Shown here: piece by piece, positions 1-5,943 of the stretch
How positions within the stretch are numbered: the first letter of the stretch is position 1
Layout of the letters: each line of letters starts with the position of its first letter
NCBI GenBank assembly: GCA_030840885.1
Contig: JAVEDQ010000608.1
Coordinates: 1 to 9,788 of the forward strand
DNA length: 9,788 nt
Source of the DNA: Frankiaceae bacterium
GTDB taxonomy: Bacteria > Actinomycetota > Actinomycetes > Frankiales > Frankiaceae
Direction of reading: 5' to 3'
Notes under the pieces: generated by a model
Seen by the model: the letters and a program-made list of their open reading frames with translations, nothing else
The model's database searches: none
What the model was told of the DNA's origin: nothing
Translations under genes and position numbers: made by a program

Positions 1-266
1 GACGTCAGGCCGAGCTCGCGGCTGATCTCGTCGGCGAGGGAGACGACGTGATAGCCGACGCCGCGGGTGCCGTAGCTGCCGAGCTGGCTCAGGTCCTTGC
101 GCACCTGGGCGCCGGTCACTCCGGCCGCCTCGGCCAGGTCGCCGCTGGAGACGGTGTCGATCTCCCGGTCGACCAGCGTGGACAGCGCCCGCAGGTACAG
201 CGGCAGCCGAGCCACCGTCGCCGGTGAGACGACCATGCGAACGGCCCGAGTTCGCGCTGCGCCCAC
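1..266 (-). CDS. rex: Redox-sensing transcriptional repressor Rex, N-terminal part (cut by window edge)
   Basis: Rex senses the NADH/NAD+ ratio and represses respiratory and fermentative genes; in Streptomyces it also controls rex-hemACD. Only the N-terminal winged-helix DNA-binding domain (about 88 codons) is inside the window; the Rossmann NADH-binding domain lies beyond position 1. Seen directly: the family motifs ATVARLPLYLRAL, VSSGDLAEAAGV and VRKDLSQLGSYGTRGVGY, the last including the recognition helix and wing. Start choice: an ATG at 236 is possible, but the in-frame GTG at 266-264 has a strong ribosome site (AAGGAG at 281-276, 8 nt spacer). It gives an N-terminal tail about as long as I recall for Streptomyces Rex, so I prefer it. 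The gene is last in the visible minus-strand series PBP-ligase-glutaredoxin-rex, 159 bp after the glutaredoxin stop, a gap long enough for its own promoter. Confidence 0.93.
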   Translation of the reverse strand, partial: MGAARTRAVRMVVSPATVARLPLYLRALSTLVDREIDTVSSGDLAEAAGVTGAQVRKDLSQLGSYGTRGVGYHVVSLADEISRELGLT

Positions 267-300
267 CCGTCCCGCTCCTTGCTCGACCGCCGACGCCTGC

Positions 301-331
301 CGGTACTGGCGTGATCTCTTCCACCGTACCG
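301..331 (-). promoter_or_regulatory. Inverted repeat upstream of rex, candidate Rex operator (ROP-like)
   Basis: Two nearly concentric symmetries lie 35-65 bp upstream of the rex GTG. The outer one is CGGTAC (301-306) facing GTACCG (326-331). The inner one is GTGA-N6-CCAC (311-324), which differs by one base from the GTGA-N6-TCAC core of Streptomyces Rex operators (recalled consensus TTGTGAA..TTCACAA); the outermost AT positions of the consensus are not matched. Rex genes are often autoregulated. A hairpin without a binding protein is the alternative reading. Confidence 0.35.
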
Positions 332-394
332 CTGGCCCCGCGGTCGAGGAGGCCGAAAGCTACCCTGCGTAACAGCTCGCCAGCCCGCGATATG

Positions 395-408
395 CCTGGC
401 GTTCCAGG
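395..408 (-). terminator. Weak hairpin 3' of the glutaredoxin-like gene
   Basis: CCTGG (395-399) and CCAGG (404-408) form a 5-bp stem with a 4-nt loop, 17-30 nt after the glutaredoxin stop. There is no T tract. It might partly terminate or stabilise the upstream transcript before rex, but a stem this short is expected often by chance in DNA of this composition. The rest of the 267-425 gap shows no convincing -10/-35 pair. Confidence 0.2.
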
Positions 409-425
409 GCCGGTCGCAGTGCCGG

Positions 426-701
426 TCACCAGCTGCGGACGCCCTCCAGGGCCAGACGGAGCCGCTGTTCCTCGACCCGCCAGTAGGAGTGCTCGCGGCC
501 GTCGAGGAGGACCACGGGTACCCGGTCGCCGTAGCGGTCGGCGAGATCGGGGTCGGCGTCCACGTCGCGCTCCACCCAGTCCGCGCCGACGTCGGCGGCC
601 ACGCGGGCCAGGACCTCCCGGGCCGTCGTGCACAGTGAGCAGGCGTTTCGGGTCAGCAGCTCGATCGTCGGCTTATGAGGCGGCACGGCCGTCTCACTCA
701 T
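426..701 (-). CDS. Glutaredoxin-like thiol-disulfide protein (DUF836 type)
   Basis: A 91-residue protein of a single thioredoxin-like fold. It has a beta strand TIELLTRNAC followed by a CxxC active site (C21-S-L-C24), a helix, the DWVERDVDADPDL segment typical of this family, and the VPVVLLDG loop with the cis-proline position before the last strand. It lacks a signal peptide, so it is cytoplasmic; the substrate is unknown. The length is normal for this small glutaredoxin/DUF836 family. Its ATG overlaps the stop of the upstream ligase by 8 bp (ATGAGTGA), and a weak GGCGG lies 6 nt before the ATG, so translation is probably coupled to the ligase. Small glutaredoxin-like genes next to rex are, as I recall, common in actinobacteria, consistent with a redox role, though this is context rather than proof. 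Confidence 0.87.
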   Translation of the reverse strand: MSETAVPPHKPTIELLTRNACSLCTTAREVLARVAADVGADWVERDVDADPDLADRYGDRVPVVLLDGREHSYWRVEEQRLRLALEGVRSW

Positions 702-2271
702 CCGGAACCGCCGTCGCCGGGGGGGCTGGAGTCTCCCGCAGCCGACCCTTGGCCACCTTGCCGGTGGCGGTGTGCGGCAGGCTCTCGACGAACTCGATGG
801 CGGTTGGGCACTTGAACCGCGCGAGGAGCCGGGCCGCGTGGGTGCGCAGCGCCTCGGCGTCCGGCGAGCTGCCGGGCCGGAGTACGACGAAGGCCTGAAC
901 CGCGGAGCCGGTGTAGGGGTGCGGGATGCCGACCACTGCGACCTCGAGGACGTCCGGGTGCAGGGCCAGCACGGCCTCGACCTCCCGGGGGTAGACGTTG
1001 AAGCCGCTGACAAGGATCAGCTCGGTGCGTCGACCGACGAGCGTCAGGTCACCGGCCTCGTCGGCCACCGCGACGTCGCCGGTGGACCACCAGCCCGCCT
1101 CGTCCGGCCCGTCGGCCCCGTCGGGCCAGTAGCCGGAGAACAGGTTCGCCCCCCGGACGCGGACCTCGCCGGCGTCGTCGGAGTCGACTTCGGCCCCGGA
1201 CCGGTCGACGAGCACGACCTCGACGCCGGGGACCGGTCGGCCGACGGAACCGGCCTTGGGCTCGAAGCTGCACAGGGTGCTCGTCACGCTGGGCGCCGTC
1301 TCGGTGAGGCCGTAGCCCTCGTAGACGAGGTGACCGGCCCGCGTGTGGAAGCGGCGCAGCACCCCCACCGGCAGCGGCGCCGCGCCCGAGACGGCGAGGC
1401 GGACCGACGCGAACGCCTCGGCGATGCCAGGCACCTCGCACCACGCCTGGTACATCGTCGGCACACCGACGAGGTTCGTGACACCGTGCTCGCGGACCAG
1501 CGCCGCGGTGGCCTCGGCGGAGAAGCGGTCGACCAGGACACCCGTCGCCGCTGCGCGGGCGACCATGCCCAACCCGGTGCTGAGGCCGAAGACGTGGGAA
1601 AGCGGCAGCACGAGCAGCACGACGTCGTCCGGGGAGGTCGGCGAGGGCTCGATGCGGCCGACGTGCTCGAGGTCGGCCAGCAACGCGCGGTGCGAGAGCA
1701 TCGCCCCGCGGGGGCGGCCCGAGGTGCCGGAGGTGTACATCAGCACCGCCAGGTCTTCCCCGCCGCGGGCCGCCTCCGGCGCGCCCTGACCGGCCGGGAG
1801 TTCGTCGAGCACCAGGCCACTCGAGGGGCGGGCACCGTCGACCCCGACCACGATCGGCGCTCCCGTGATGGGCAAGGCCGCCTCCACGTCGGCCAGGGCT
1901 GCGGGGCCGGACAACACCACAGCCGCGGCGGAGTCCTCGAAGACGTGGGCGAGCTCGCGGGGCGTGTTCGCGGGATTGACCGGGACGGCGACGAGCCCGG
2001 CCCGCAGGACGCCGAAGTAGGCGACCGGGAACGCGAGGGTGTTGCCCAGCACGAGACACACCCGGGCGCCGGCCTCCAACCGCAATCCGGCCAGGGCTGC
2101 AGCGACGCGATCGGCGTCGGCGTCCAGCTCGGCCCAGGTGAGGCTGCGCTCCCCGTCGACGAAGGCGACCCGGTCTGGAGCGACGCCGGCGGCGTGCCGC
2201 GCGAGGTCGGCGACGTTCAGTGGCTGGGGGGACGGCTGTGAGACCGGCCGGGAGGACGGCTCTGGAGGCAT
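694..2271 (-). CDS. AMP-forming acyl-CoA synthetase / fatty-acid-CoA ligase family protein
   Basis: ANL-superfamily adenylating enzyme of 525 residues: carboxylate plus ATP gives an acyl-adenylate, normally followed by transfer to CoA. All core motifs are present: the P-loop-like A3 motif YTSGTSGRPRGAML starting at Y179, A5 YGLTE at 320-324, A7 STGD at 396-399, the hinge GRRTELILVSGFNVYP after it, and the catalytic C-terminal lysine in TATGK (K505). The N-terminal part (RSLTWAELDADADRVA, PVNPANTPREL) is that of medium/long-chain fatty-acyl-CoA ligases. There is no membrane segment or carrier-protein domain, so it is a free-standing ligase and not an NRPS module. Chain length cannot be read off. 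ATG at 2271 is preceded by AAGAAGGCGG. The gene starts 72 bp after the PBP-like stop; that gap holds only a 5-bp hairpin (2310-2322) and no clear promoter. The stop lies inside the glutaredoxin start. Confidence 0.92.
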   Translation of the reverse strand: MPPEPSSRPVSQPSPQPLNVADLARHAAGVAPDRVAFVDGERSLTWAELDADADRVAAALAGLRLEAGARVCLVLGNTLAFPVAYFGVLRAGLVAVPVNPANTPRELAHVFEDSAAAVVLSGPAALADVEAALPITGAPIVVGVDGARPSSGLVLDELPAGQGAPEAARGGEDLAVLMYTSGTSGRPRGAMLSHRALLADLEHVGRIEPSPTSPDDVVLLVLPLSHVFGLSTGLGMVARAAATGVLVDRFSAEATAALVREHGVTNLVGVPTMYQAWCEVPGIAEAFASVRLAVSGAAPLPVGVLRRFHTRAGHLVYEGYGLTETAPSVTSTLCSFEPKAGSVGRPVPGVEVVLVDRSGAEVDSDDAGEVRVRGANLFSGYWPDGADGPDEAGWWSTGDVAVADEAGDLTLVGRRTELILVSGFNVYPREVEAVLALHPDVLEVAVVGIPHPYTGSAVQAFVVLRPGSSPDAEALRTHAARLLARFKCPTAIEFVESLPHTATGKVAKGRLRETPAPPATAVPDE

Positions 2272-2343
2272 CGGCGTCCCGCCTTCTTGATCGGTCGACG
2301 ACCCCGCCGCTCGGGCGCCGAGTCTGGCACACCGAGCCGCCCG

Positions 2344-4659
2344 TCAGCCGCCGGTCAGGCCACCCGTCCTCGGCGATCCTTCCGCAACGGCCTGCGGTCC
2401 GCCGTCCCCGTCACCGGTCGGCGGGCCGGCGCCGTCGGTCGGCGGCGTGACCTTCGGGGTGGGGGTGGCGGTCGCGGTCGTCGCCGGGCTCGGCGCGACC
2501 GAGGGCGGCGGCGTCACCCGGGCCCGCGGCGACGGAGGTGCCGACGGCGCCGCAGTCGGTGCCCGCGTCGGGGCGACGGTCGCCTCGGCACTGCGTGGCG
2601 TCCCGTGGTCGGCCGGGCGACGCGCCTCGGTGCGGGGCACCGGCAGGGCCGGCACGGAGATCCGGTCGGGTGCAGCAGTGAGGTAGCCGGTGAAGGTCGC
2701 GGCGGCCACCTCGGCCGGCAGCGACGGTGTACTCAGAGGCGGTGTACTTAGAGGCGGAGTGCTCAGCACCTGCGCCGGGACAGGCGTTGCCGCCTCGGTC
2801 GTGGTACCGGCTCCGCTGATCCATACGGTCAGGCAGAGCTCCGGCACGCAACCCACGTACCAGGCGTCGGGACCGGCCGCTCCCTGCGCTCCGGCCAGGG
2901 CGAACGGGATCTCCGGGGTGATGCGGCGGCCCGTCGCGCGAAACGCGGCGGTCAACGTGTTGGCCTGCTCCGGCGCGACCATCGGCTGACCCGGCGGCAA
3001 CGCCTCGGCCGAGTCGAGTACGGCAGCGGGCCCATTGACCGAGCGCGGCCGGCTGACGCGGGTGAGTGAGCGCAGGTCGTGGCGGGTCCCGCCACCGGCG
3101 ACGGCTCCGAAGCCGGCCGCGACCTCACCCACACTCGCCGAACGCCCGTCGCCGAGGACGGTTGGCAGCTGCCCGGCCAGCGTCCCGAGGGGGCGCCGCG
3201 CGAACAGGACGCCGTCCGCGCCGGCCTGCGGCGACCCGGGAGCAGCCGAACCGCGGTTGGTCAGCGCGCGGATGTCGCCGGTGCGCGGGTCGGTCGCCAC
3301 GGCGAGGACCGTCGCACCGGACTGCGGCACCAGCCGCCGTACCGAGACGTCGAGCGCGGCCTGCAGATCGAGGTCGAGTGGGGTCGCGACCTGCAGGTCC
3401 TGGCTGTAGACCGCGTCCTCGCCGTAGCGGGCGAGCAGGGAGGACTCGATGAGGGCTGCGAAGTCGGGCGCCGCGGAGGGCTTGTCCACCTGCTCGTGGG
3501 GTCGGGCGTCAGGTGCCTGGCGCGCCGCGGCGTCGGCCTGTGGCCCGGTCAGCAGCCGAGCCGAGCGCATGGCGTCCAGGGTCACGAGCCTGGCCTGCTC
3601 GGCCGCGACGGGCGCGGACACCGGGTTGTGGTGGGCCGGGTCGTCCCCGATGCCGACGAGCATCGCCAGCTGCCCCGGGCTCAGCCCGGTCAGGGGTCGA
3701 CCGAAGTAGTAGCGCGAAGCGGCCCCGACGCCGTACACGCCGTTGCCGAAGTACATGCCGTTGACGTACCGCGCGAGCAGCGCTCGGCGCGAGAGCCGTT
3801 GCGAGAGCCGCACGGCGACGCTGGTCTCGCGCAGCGACGGGACCGCGGAGCCGGCCGCCACCCGCACCTGCCGGGCGTAGCGCTCCTCGATGGTGTCGCC
3901 GTGGCGGCGGACGCGGACGATGTCGGCGGCGCCCGCTTCGAGCAGGTCGGCGGCGCTGAGGCTCTGCCGGGAGAAGTAGCCCGGGTCCTGGACGGCGACG
4001 ACCGCTCGGAGCAGCAGATCGGGCAACTGGTCCGACGGCAGCTGCTCGGACGGCGTGGGCGGCTCGACGGTGCTGATCGTCCGACCGGCCAGGTCGACGA
4101 CCGTGGCCGGCCGGGCCTGCGGGGGCAGCGGGAGCGCTACCGGCGCCGACGCCATGCCGGCGAGGAAGCCGACGACGAGCACGACGGCCAGCAGCGGGCC
4201 CCAGAGCCACAGCCAGACGGCGGACGAGTGGCTGATCGCCTGGTCCTCGTCGGACCGGCCCGCGGTGGCCCACCCCTCGGCGGGACGTGGGACCGGCGGC
4301 GGCGCGGCCCGCTCGGGCGCGCCCACGAGGCCGTCAGCCGCGGCAAGGCCAGGGTGGAACAGGTCGGTGGGGGGACCGCCGTCGGCCGGGGGGTTCGCGG
4401 GGGCGCCGTCGGCAGGGGTGGCGGCAGGGGTGGCGGCAGGGGTGGCGGCAGAGTCGAGGTCCCACAGGTCGTCGAGCAGGACGCCGGAGGCCTGGGTCGA
4501 CTCGCTCGCGGCCTCGGGTCGCCGGGCCGTGCCCGCCGGCACGGCATCGAGCGGCCCGGATGGTGCCCCGGCCGCCGTCACGGTGCGTTGGTTCCGCAGC
4601 TCGCGACGCGGCGACGGCAGACCGAGCTTGGGAGCTCGTACCGGCCTGTAGCCGCTCAT
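2344..4659 (-). CDS. Class A PBP-like membrane protein with degenerate GT51 and transpeptidase active sites
   Basis: 771 residues. Order: a cytoplasmic Ala/Pro-rich N-terminus (1-146), one membrane helix (about 147-170, AVWLWLWGPLLAVVLVVGF), a GT51 transglycosylase-like domain (about 200-400), a shortened transpeptidase-like domain (about 440-630) and an extracytoplasmic Pro/Thr-rich tail (about 676-771). The GT fold is clear (YVNGMYFGNGVYGVGAA, YYFGRPLTGLSPGQLAML). However, the first catalytic Glu of the EDxxF motif is Gln (Q224-D-P-G-Y-F) and GGSTITQQ reads HGDTIEER (253-260); the second Glu (E278) remains. In the transpeptidase part, GSTFK reads G492-T-L-A-G496, the SxN region is deleted and KTG reads A591-Q-G, followed by the conserved DAWYVG. 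It is therefore probably neither a transglycosylase nor penicillin-binding, and may be a scaffold or sensor in wall assembly. ATG at 4659 has no good ribosome site. It is divergent from the sigma gene. Confidence 0.88.
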   Translation of the reverse strand: MSGYRPVRAPKLGLPSPRRELRNQRTVTAAGAPSGPLDAVPAGTARRPEAASESTQASGVLLDDLWDLDSAATPAATPAATPADGAPANPPADGGPPTDLFHPGLAAADGLVGAPERAAPPPVPRPAEGWATAGRSDEDQAISHSSAVWLWLWGPLLAVVLVVGFLAGMASAPVALPLPPQARPATVVDLAGRTISTVEPPTPSEQLPSDQLPDLLLRAVVAVQDPGYFSRQSLSAADLLEAGAADIVRVRRHGDTIEERYARQVRVAAGSAVPSLRETSVAVRLSQRLSRRALLARYVNGMYFGNGVYGVGAASRYYFGRPLTGLSPGQLAMLVGIGDDPAHHNPVSAPVAAEQARLVTLDAMRSARLLTGPQADAAARQAPDARPHEQVDKPSAAPDFAALIESSLLARYGEDAVYSQDLQVATPLDLDLQAALDVSVRRLVPQSGATVLAVATDPRTGDIRALTNRGSAAPGSPQAGADGVLFARRPLGTLAGQLPTVLGDGRSASVGEVAAGFGAVAGGGTRHDLRSLTRVSRPRSVNGPAAVLDSAEALPPGQPMVAPEQANTLTAAFRATGRRITPEIPFALAGAQGAAGPDAWYVGCVPELCLTVWISGAGTTTEAATPVPAQVLSTPPLSTPPLSTPSLPAEVAAATFTGYLTAAPDRISVPALPVPRTEARRPADHGTPRSAEATVAPTRAPTAAPSAPPSPRARVTPPPSVAPSPATTATATPTPKVTPPTDGAGPPTGDGDGGPQAVAEGSPRTGGLTGG
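2726..2770 (-). repeat. Three 15-bp tandem units in the PBP-like gene
   Basis: Units 2726-2740 and 2741-2755 differ by one base; the third (2756-2770) is diverged. On the coding strand they encode a repeated STPPL pentapeptide (LSTPPLSTPPLSTPSL) in the linker that follows the degenerate transpeptidase part. The repeat is in frame, so copy-number change would alter linker length only. Confidence 0.85.
4411..4446 (-). repeat. Three perfect 12-bp tandem units in the PBP-like gene
   Basis: The unit ggcaggggtggc occurs three times without mismatch, with a partial fourth copy at 4447-4451. It encodes AATPAATPAATP in the cytoplasmic N-terminal tail of the PBP-like protein. Perfect identity suggests recent slippage or expansion. 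Confidence 0.9.
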
Positions 4660-4874
4660 ACGAGGACCGTAACGCGGGAGGTCCTGGTCATGTGGCCAGT
4701 CGTCCCGGCTCGTTGACCTCGATTTACCCCCGGTTCAGAACGATCGCGAAAGGGGACGTACTGTAATCGCCGAGTCCCGTGACTGACCCAGCAACACGCC
4801 GGGAGTCTTATGTCCGCCCGCAAACCGGGGACGCCGTTGTCCCCGGCCCTACGCCGTCCGCAGTCCTCGTGCTG
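4660..4874. promoter_or_regulatory. Divergent control region between the PBP-like gene and the sigma gene
   Basis: 215 bp with lower GC than the flanks, for example GATTTACCCCC and a TACTGTAAT stretch at 4759-4767 that could serve as a -10 for the sigma gene. A TTGACC at 4713-4718 resembles a -35 but has no good partner at 16-18 bp. A BldD-like palindrome lies at 4783-4797 and a short upstream frame at 4810-4875 (separate entries). On the minus strand, an 11-codon frame (4691-4656, MTRTSRVTVLV) ends in an ATGA overlap with the PBP-like start. I see no convincing promoter for the minus-strand operon. The assignment rests on the divergent gene arrangement; the individual elements are tentative. 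Confidence 0.6.
4783..4797 (+). promoter_or_regulatory. BldD-box-like sequence upstream of the sigma gene
   Basis: CTGACCCAGCAACAC matches 7 of 9 fixed positions of the recalled Streptomyces BldD consensus nTnACnC(A/T)GnGTnAn; the right half-site is imperfect (AA for GT). BldD with cyclic-di-GMP represses bldN in Streptomyces, so the position about 80 bp upstream of the sigma start is meaningful. A single degenerate 15-mer can also occur by chance. Confidence 0.3.
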
Positions 4875-4875
4875 A
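4810..4875 (+). CDS. Possible 21-codon leader ORF overlapping the sigma start
   Basis: ATG at 4810 has a GGGAG ribosome site (4801-4805, 4-nt spacer) and opens a 21-residue frame, MSARKPGTPLSPALRRPQSS plus a final Cys, whose TGA (4873-4875) overlaps the preferred sigma ATG (4875-4877) as TGATG. Third-position GC in this frame (18 of 21) is higher than in the competing sigma frame over the same stretch (22 of 32). It could be a translational-coupling leader that loads ribosomes onto a sigma start lacking its own ribosome site. Peptide function is unknown; chance is possible. Confidence 0.3.
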   Translation: MSARKPGTPLSPALRRPQSSC

Positions 4876-5825
4876 TGGCGGCCCTTTGCGTGCGCGCGGA
4901 ACCGCCGTTCGGCGGCCTGTGGACTCTGCAGCGCGAGGTGCTCCGCGTCTGGTCCACCCCCCGCCGAGGGTTCCGGTTGGCCGGGGCGGGGCGCGAGGGG
5001 AAGCGGACCCAGGGGGAGCGGATACAGCGGGAGCGGATACAGGGCCTGCCGCACGGCAGCGCCGCGGCCGAGGCCGCCTCCGACTCGTCCCGACGCCACG
5101 CGACCCCATCGGCCCCTTCCCCGCGACGCACAGCGCCGGACGCCGCCCGATCCCACAGAACCCTCGCCGACGTGCCCGAGGTCCCGTCCCCGACGGCACC
5201 CAGCGGCCCGCTGACCGTTTTGCCGCCCCACAAGCACGACGACGGCCACGACGAGCCCGGCGGCGCACCTGATGCCGGGGTCGCGGCGCTCGTCGCGCGG
5301 GCGCAGGCCGGCGACGCCGACGCCTTCGGGCAGCTCTACGACCAGTACGTCGACCTGGTCTACCGCTACATCTACTACCGCGTCGGCGGCATCGCGCTCG
5401 CCGAGGACCTGACCAGCGAGACCTTCCTCCGGGCGCTACGGCGGATCGACAGCTTCCGCTGGCAGGGCAAGGACTTCGCCGCCTGGCTGGTCACGATCGG
5501 CCGCAACCTCATCACCGACCACTACAAGTCCGGGCGCTACCGCCTCGAGGTCACGACCGAGGACATCCTCGAGACCGGTCGTACCCAGGTGGCCGACAGC
5601 CCCGAGGACCAGGTGCTCGACGCGCTGACGAACGAGACGCTGCTCGAAGCCGTGCGCCAGCTCAACGCCGAGCAGCAGGAATGCATCGTCCTTCGCTTCC
5701 TCCAGGGCCTGTCGGTCAGCGAGACGGCGCTGATCATGGGCAAGAACGACGGCGCCATCAAGGCGCTGCAGTACCGCGCCGTCCGCGCGCTCGCCCGGTT
5801 GCTGCCCGAGGAGAAGTTGCGCTGA
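4875..5825 (+). CDS. bldN: ECF RNA polymerase sigma factor, sigma-BldN type, with N-terminal pro-sequence
   Basis: 316 residues from ATG 4875. Residues 1-135 are a low-complexity extension. Sigma region 2 runs from about 136 (LVARAQAGDADAFGQLYDQY, VYRYIYYRVGG, DLTSETFLRALRRI, DFAAWLVTIGRNLITDHYKS) and region 4 spans about 249-312 (LNAEQQECIVLRFLQGLSV, MGKNDGAIKALQYRAVRALA). The core closely resembles Streptomyces sigma-BldN, which controls aerial growth, chaplins and rodlins and is made as a proprotein with a removable N-terminal extension; here the extension is longer. A GLWTLQREVL segment at residues 14-23 resembles the GLATLRATVL I recall near the BldN N-terminus. Start: a GTG at 4779 would add 32 residues, but it has no ribosome site and third-position GC there is only 22/32, so 4875 is preferred; GTG 4890 is also possible. 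The anti-sigma gene follows. Confidence 0.88.
   Translation: MAALCVRAEPPFGGLWTLQREVLRVWSTPRRGFRLAGAGREGKRTQGERIQRERIQGLPHGSAAAEAASDSSRRHATPSAPSPRRTAPDAARSHRTLADVPEVPSPTAPSGPLTVLPPHKHDDGHDEPGGAPDAGVAALVARAQAGDADAFGQLYDQYVDLVYRYIYYRVGGIALAEDLTSETFLRALRRIDSFRWQGKDFAAWLVTIGRNLITDHYKSGRYRLEVTTEDILETGRTQVADSPEDQVLDALTNETLLEAVRQLNAEQQECIVLRFLQGLSVSETALIMGKNDGAIKALQYRAVRALARLLPEEKLR
4998..5042 (+). repeat. Three 15-bp tandem units in the sigma pro-sequence
   Basis: Units start at 4998, 5013 and 5028 and encode GKRTQ, GERIQ and RERIQ. The last two differ by a single base; the first is more diverged. They place a charged helix-prone patch in the otherwise Ala/Pro/Ser-rich extension ahead of sigma region 2. 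Confidence 0.85.
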
Positions 5826-5863
5826 GCCACTCGGGTGCATCGGTTAACTACTGAGCGGTAATC

Positions 5864-5891
5864 CGTAACTCGACCCGGAACCGCTCGTTCG
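5864..5891 (+). promoter_or_regulatory. Candidate sigma-BldN-dependent promoter of the anti-sigma gene
   Basis: CGTAAC (5864-5869), a 16-bp spacer, and CGTTCG (5886-5891). The recalled Streptomyces sigma-BldN consensus is CGTAAC-N16-CGTTGA, so the -35 and spacer are exact and the -10 matches 4 of 6. It lies in the gap between the sigma stop (5825) and the anti-sigma start, and rsbN is a known direct target of sigma-BldN in S. venezuelae. The expected transcription start is near 5897-5899, at or just before an in-frame GTG. Confidence 0.7.
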
Positions 5892-5943
5892 CCAACCAGT
5901 GACAGGTCGGGCCCATCGGGGGACCGGGCCGGACGGGGGGTGC

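Noticed and set aside
368..395. CGTAAC on the plus strand as a second sigma-BldN -35 element
   Set aside because: After a 16-bp spacer the -10 position reads ATATGC, and it would transcribe antisense into the glutaredoxin gene.
772..2241. Long plus-strand open frame antisense to the acyl-CoA ligase
   Set aside because: It mirrors the high GC codon bias of the ligase, whose motifs are complete; the translation shows no recognisable domain.
2310..2322. CTCGG/CCGAG hairpin between the PBP-like gene and the ligase as a terminator
   Set aside because: Only 5 bp with a 3-nt loop and no T tract; expected by chance at this GC content, and the genes are probably co-transcribed.
3079..4716. Long plus-strand open frame antisense to the PBP-like gene
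   Set aside because: Low-complexity Gly/Arg-rich shadow of a real gene with recognisable GT51 features; no ribosome site or domain.
4668..4716. CGTAAC (4668) and CGTTGA (4711) as a sigma-BldN promoter for the sigma gene
   Set aside because: Both hexamers match the consensus but are 37 bp apart instead of 16, so they cannot form one promoter.
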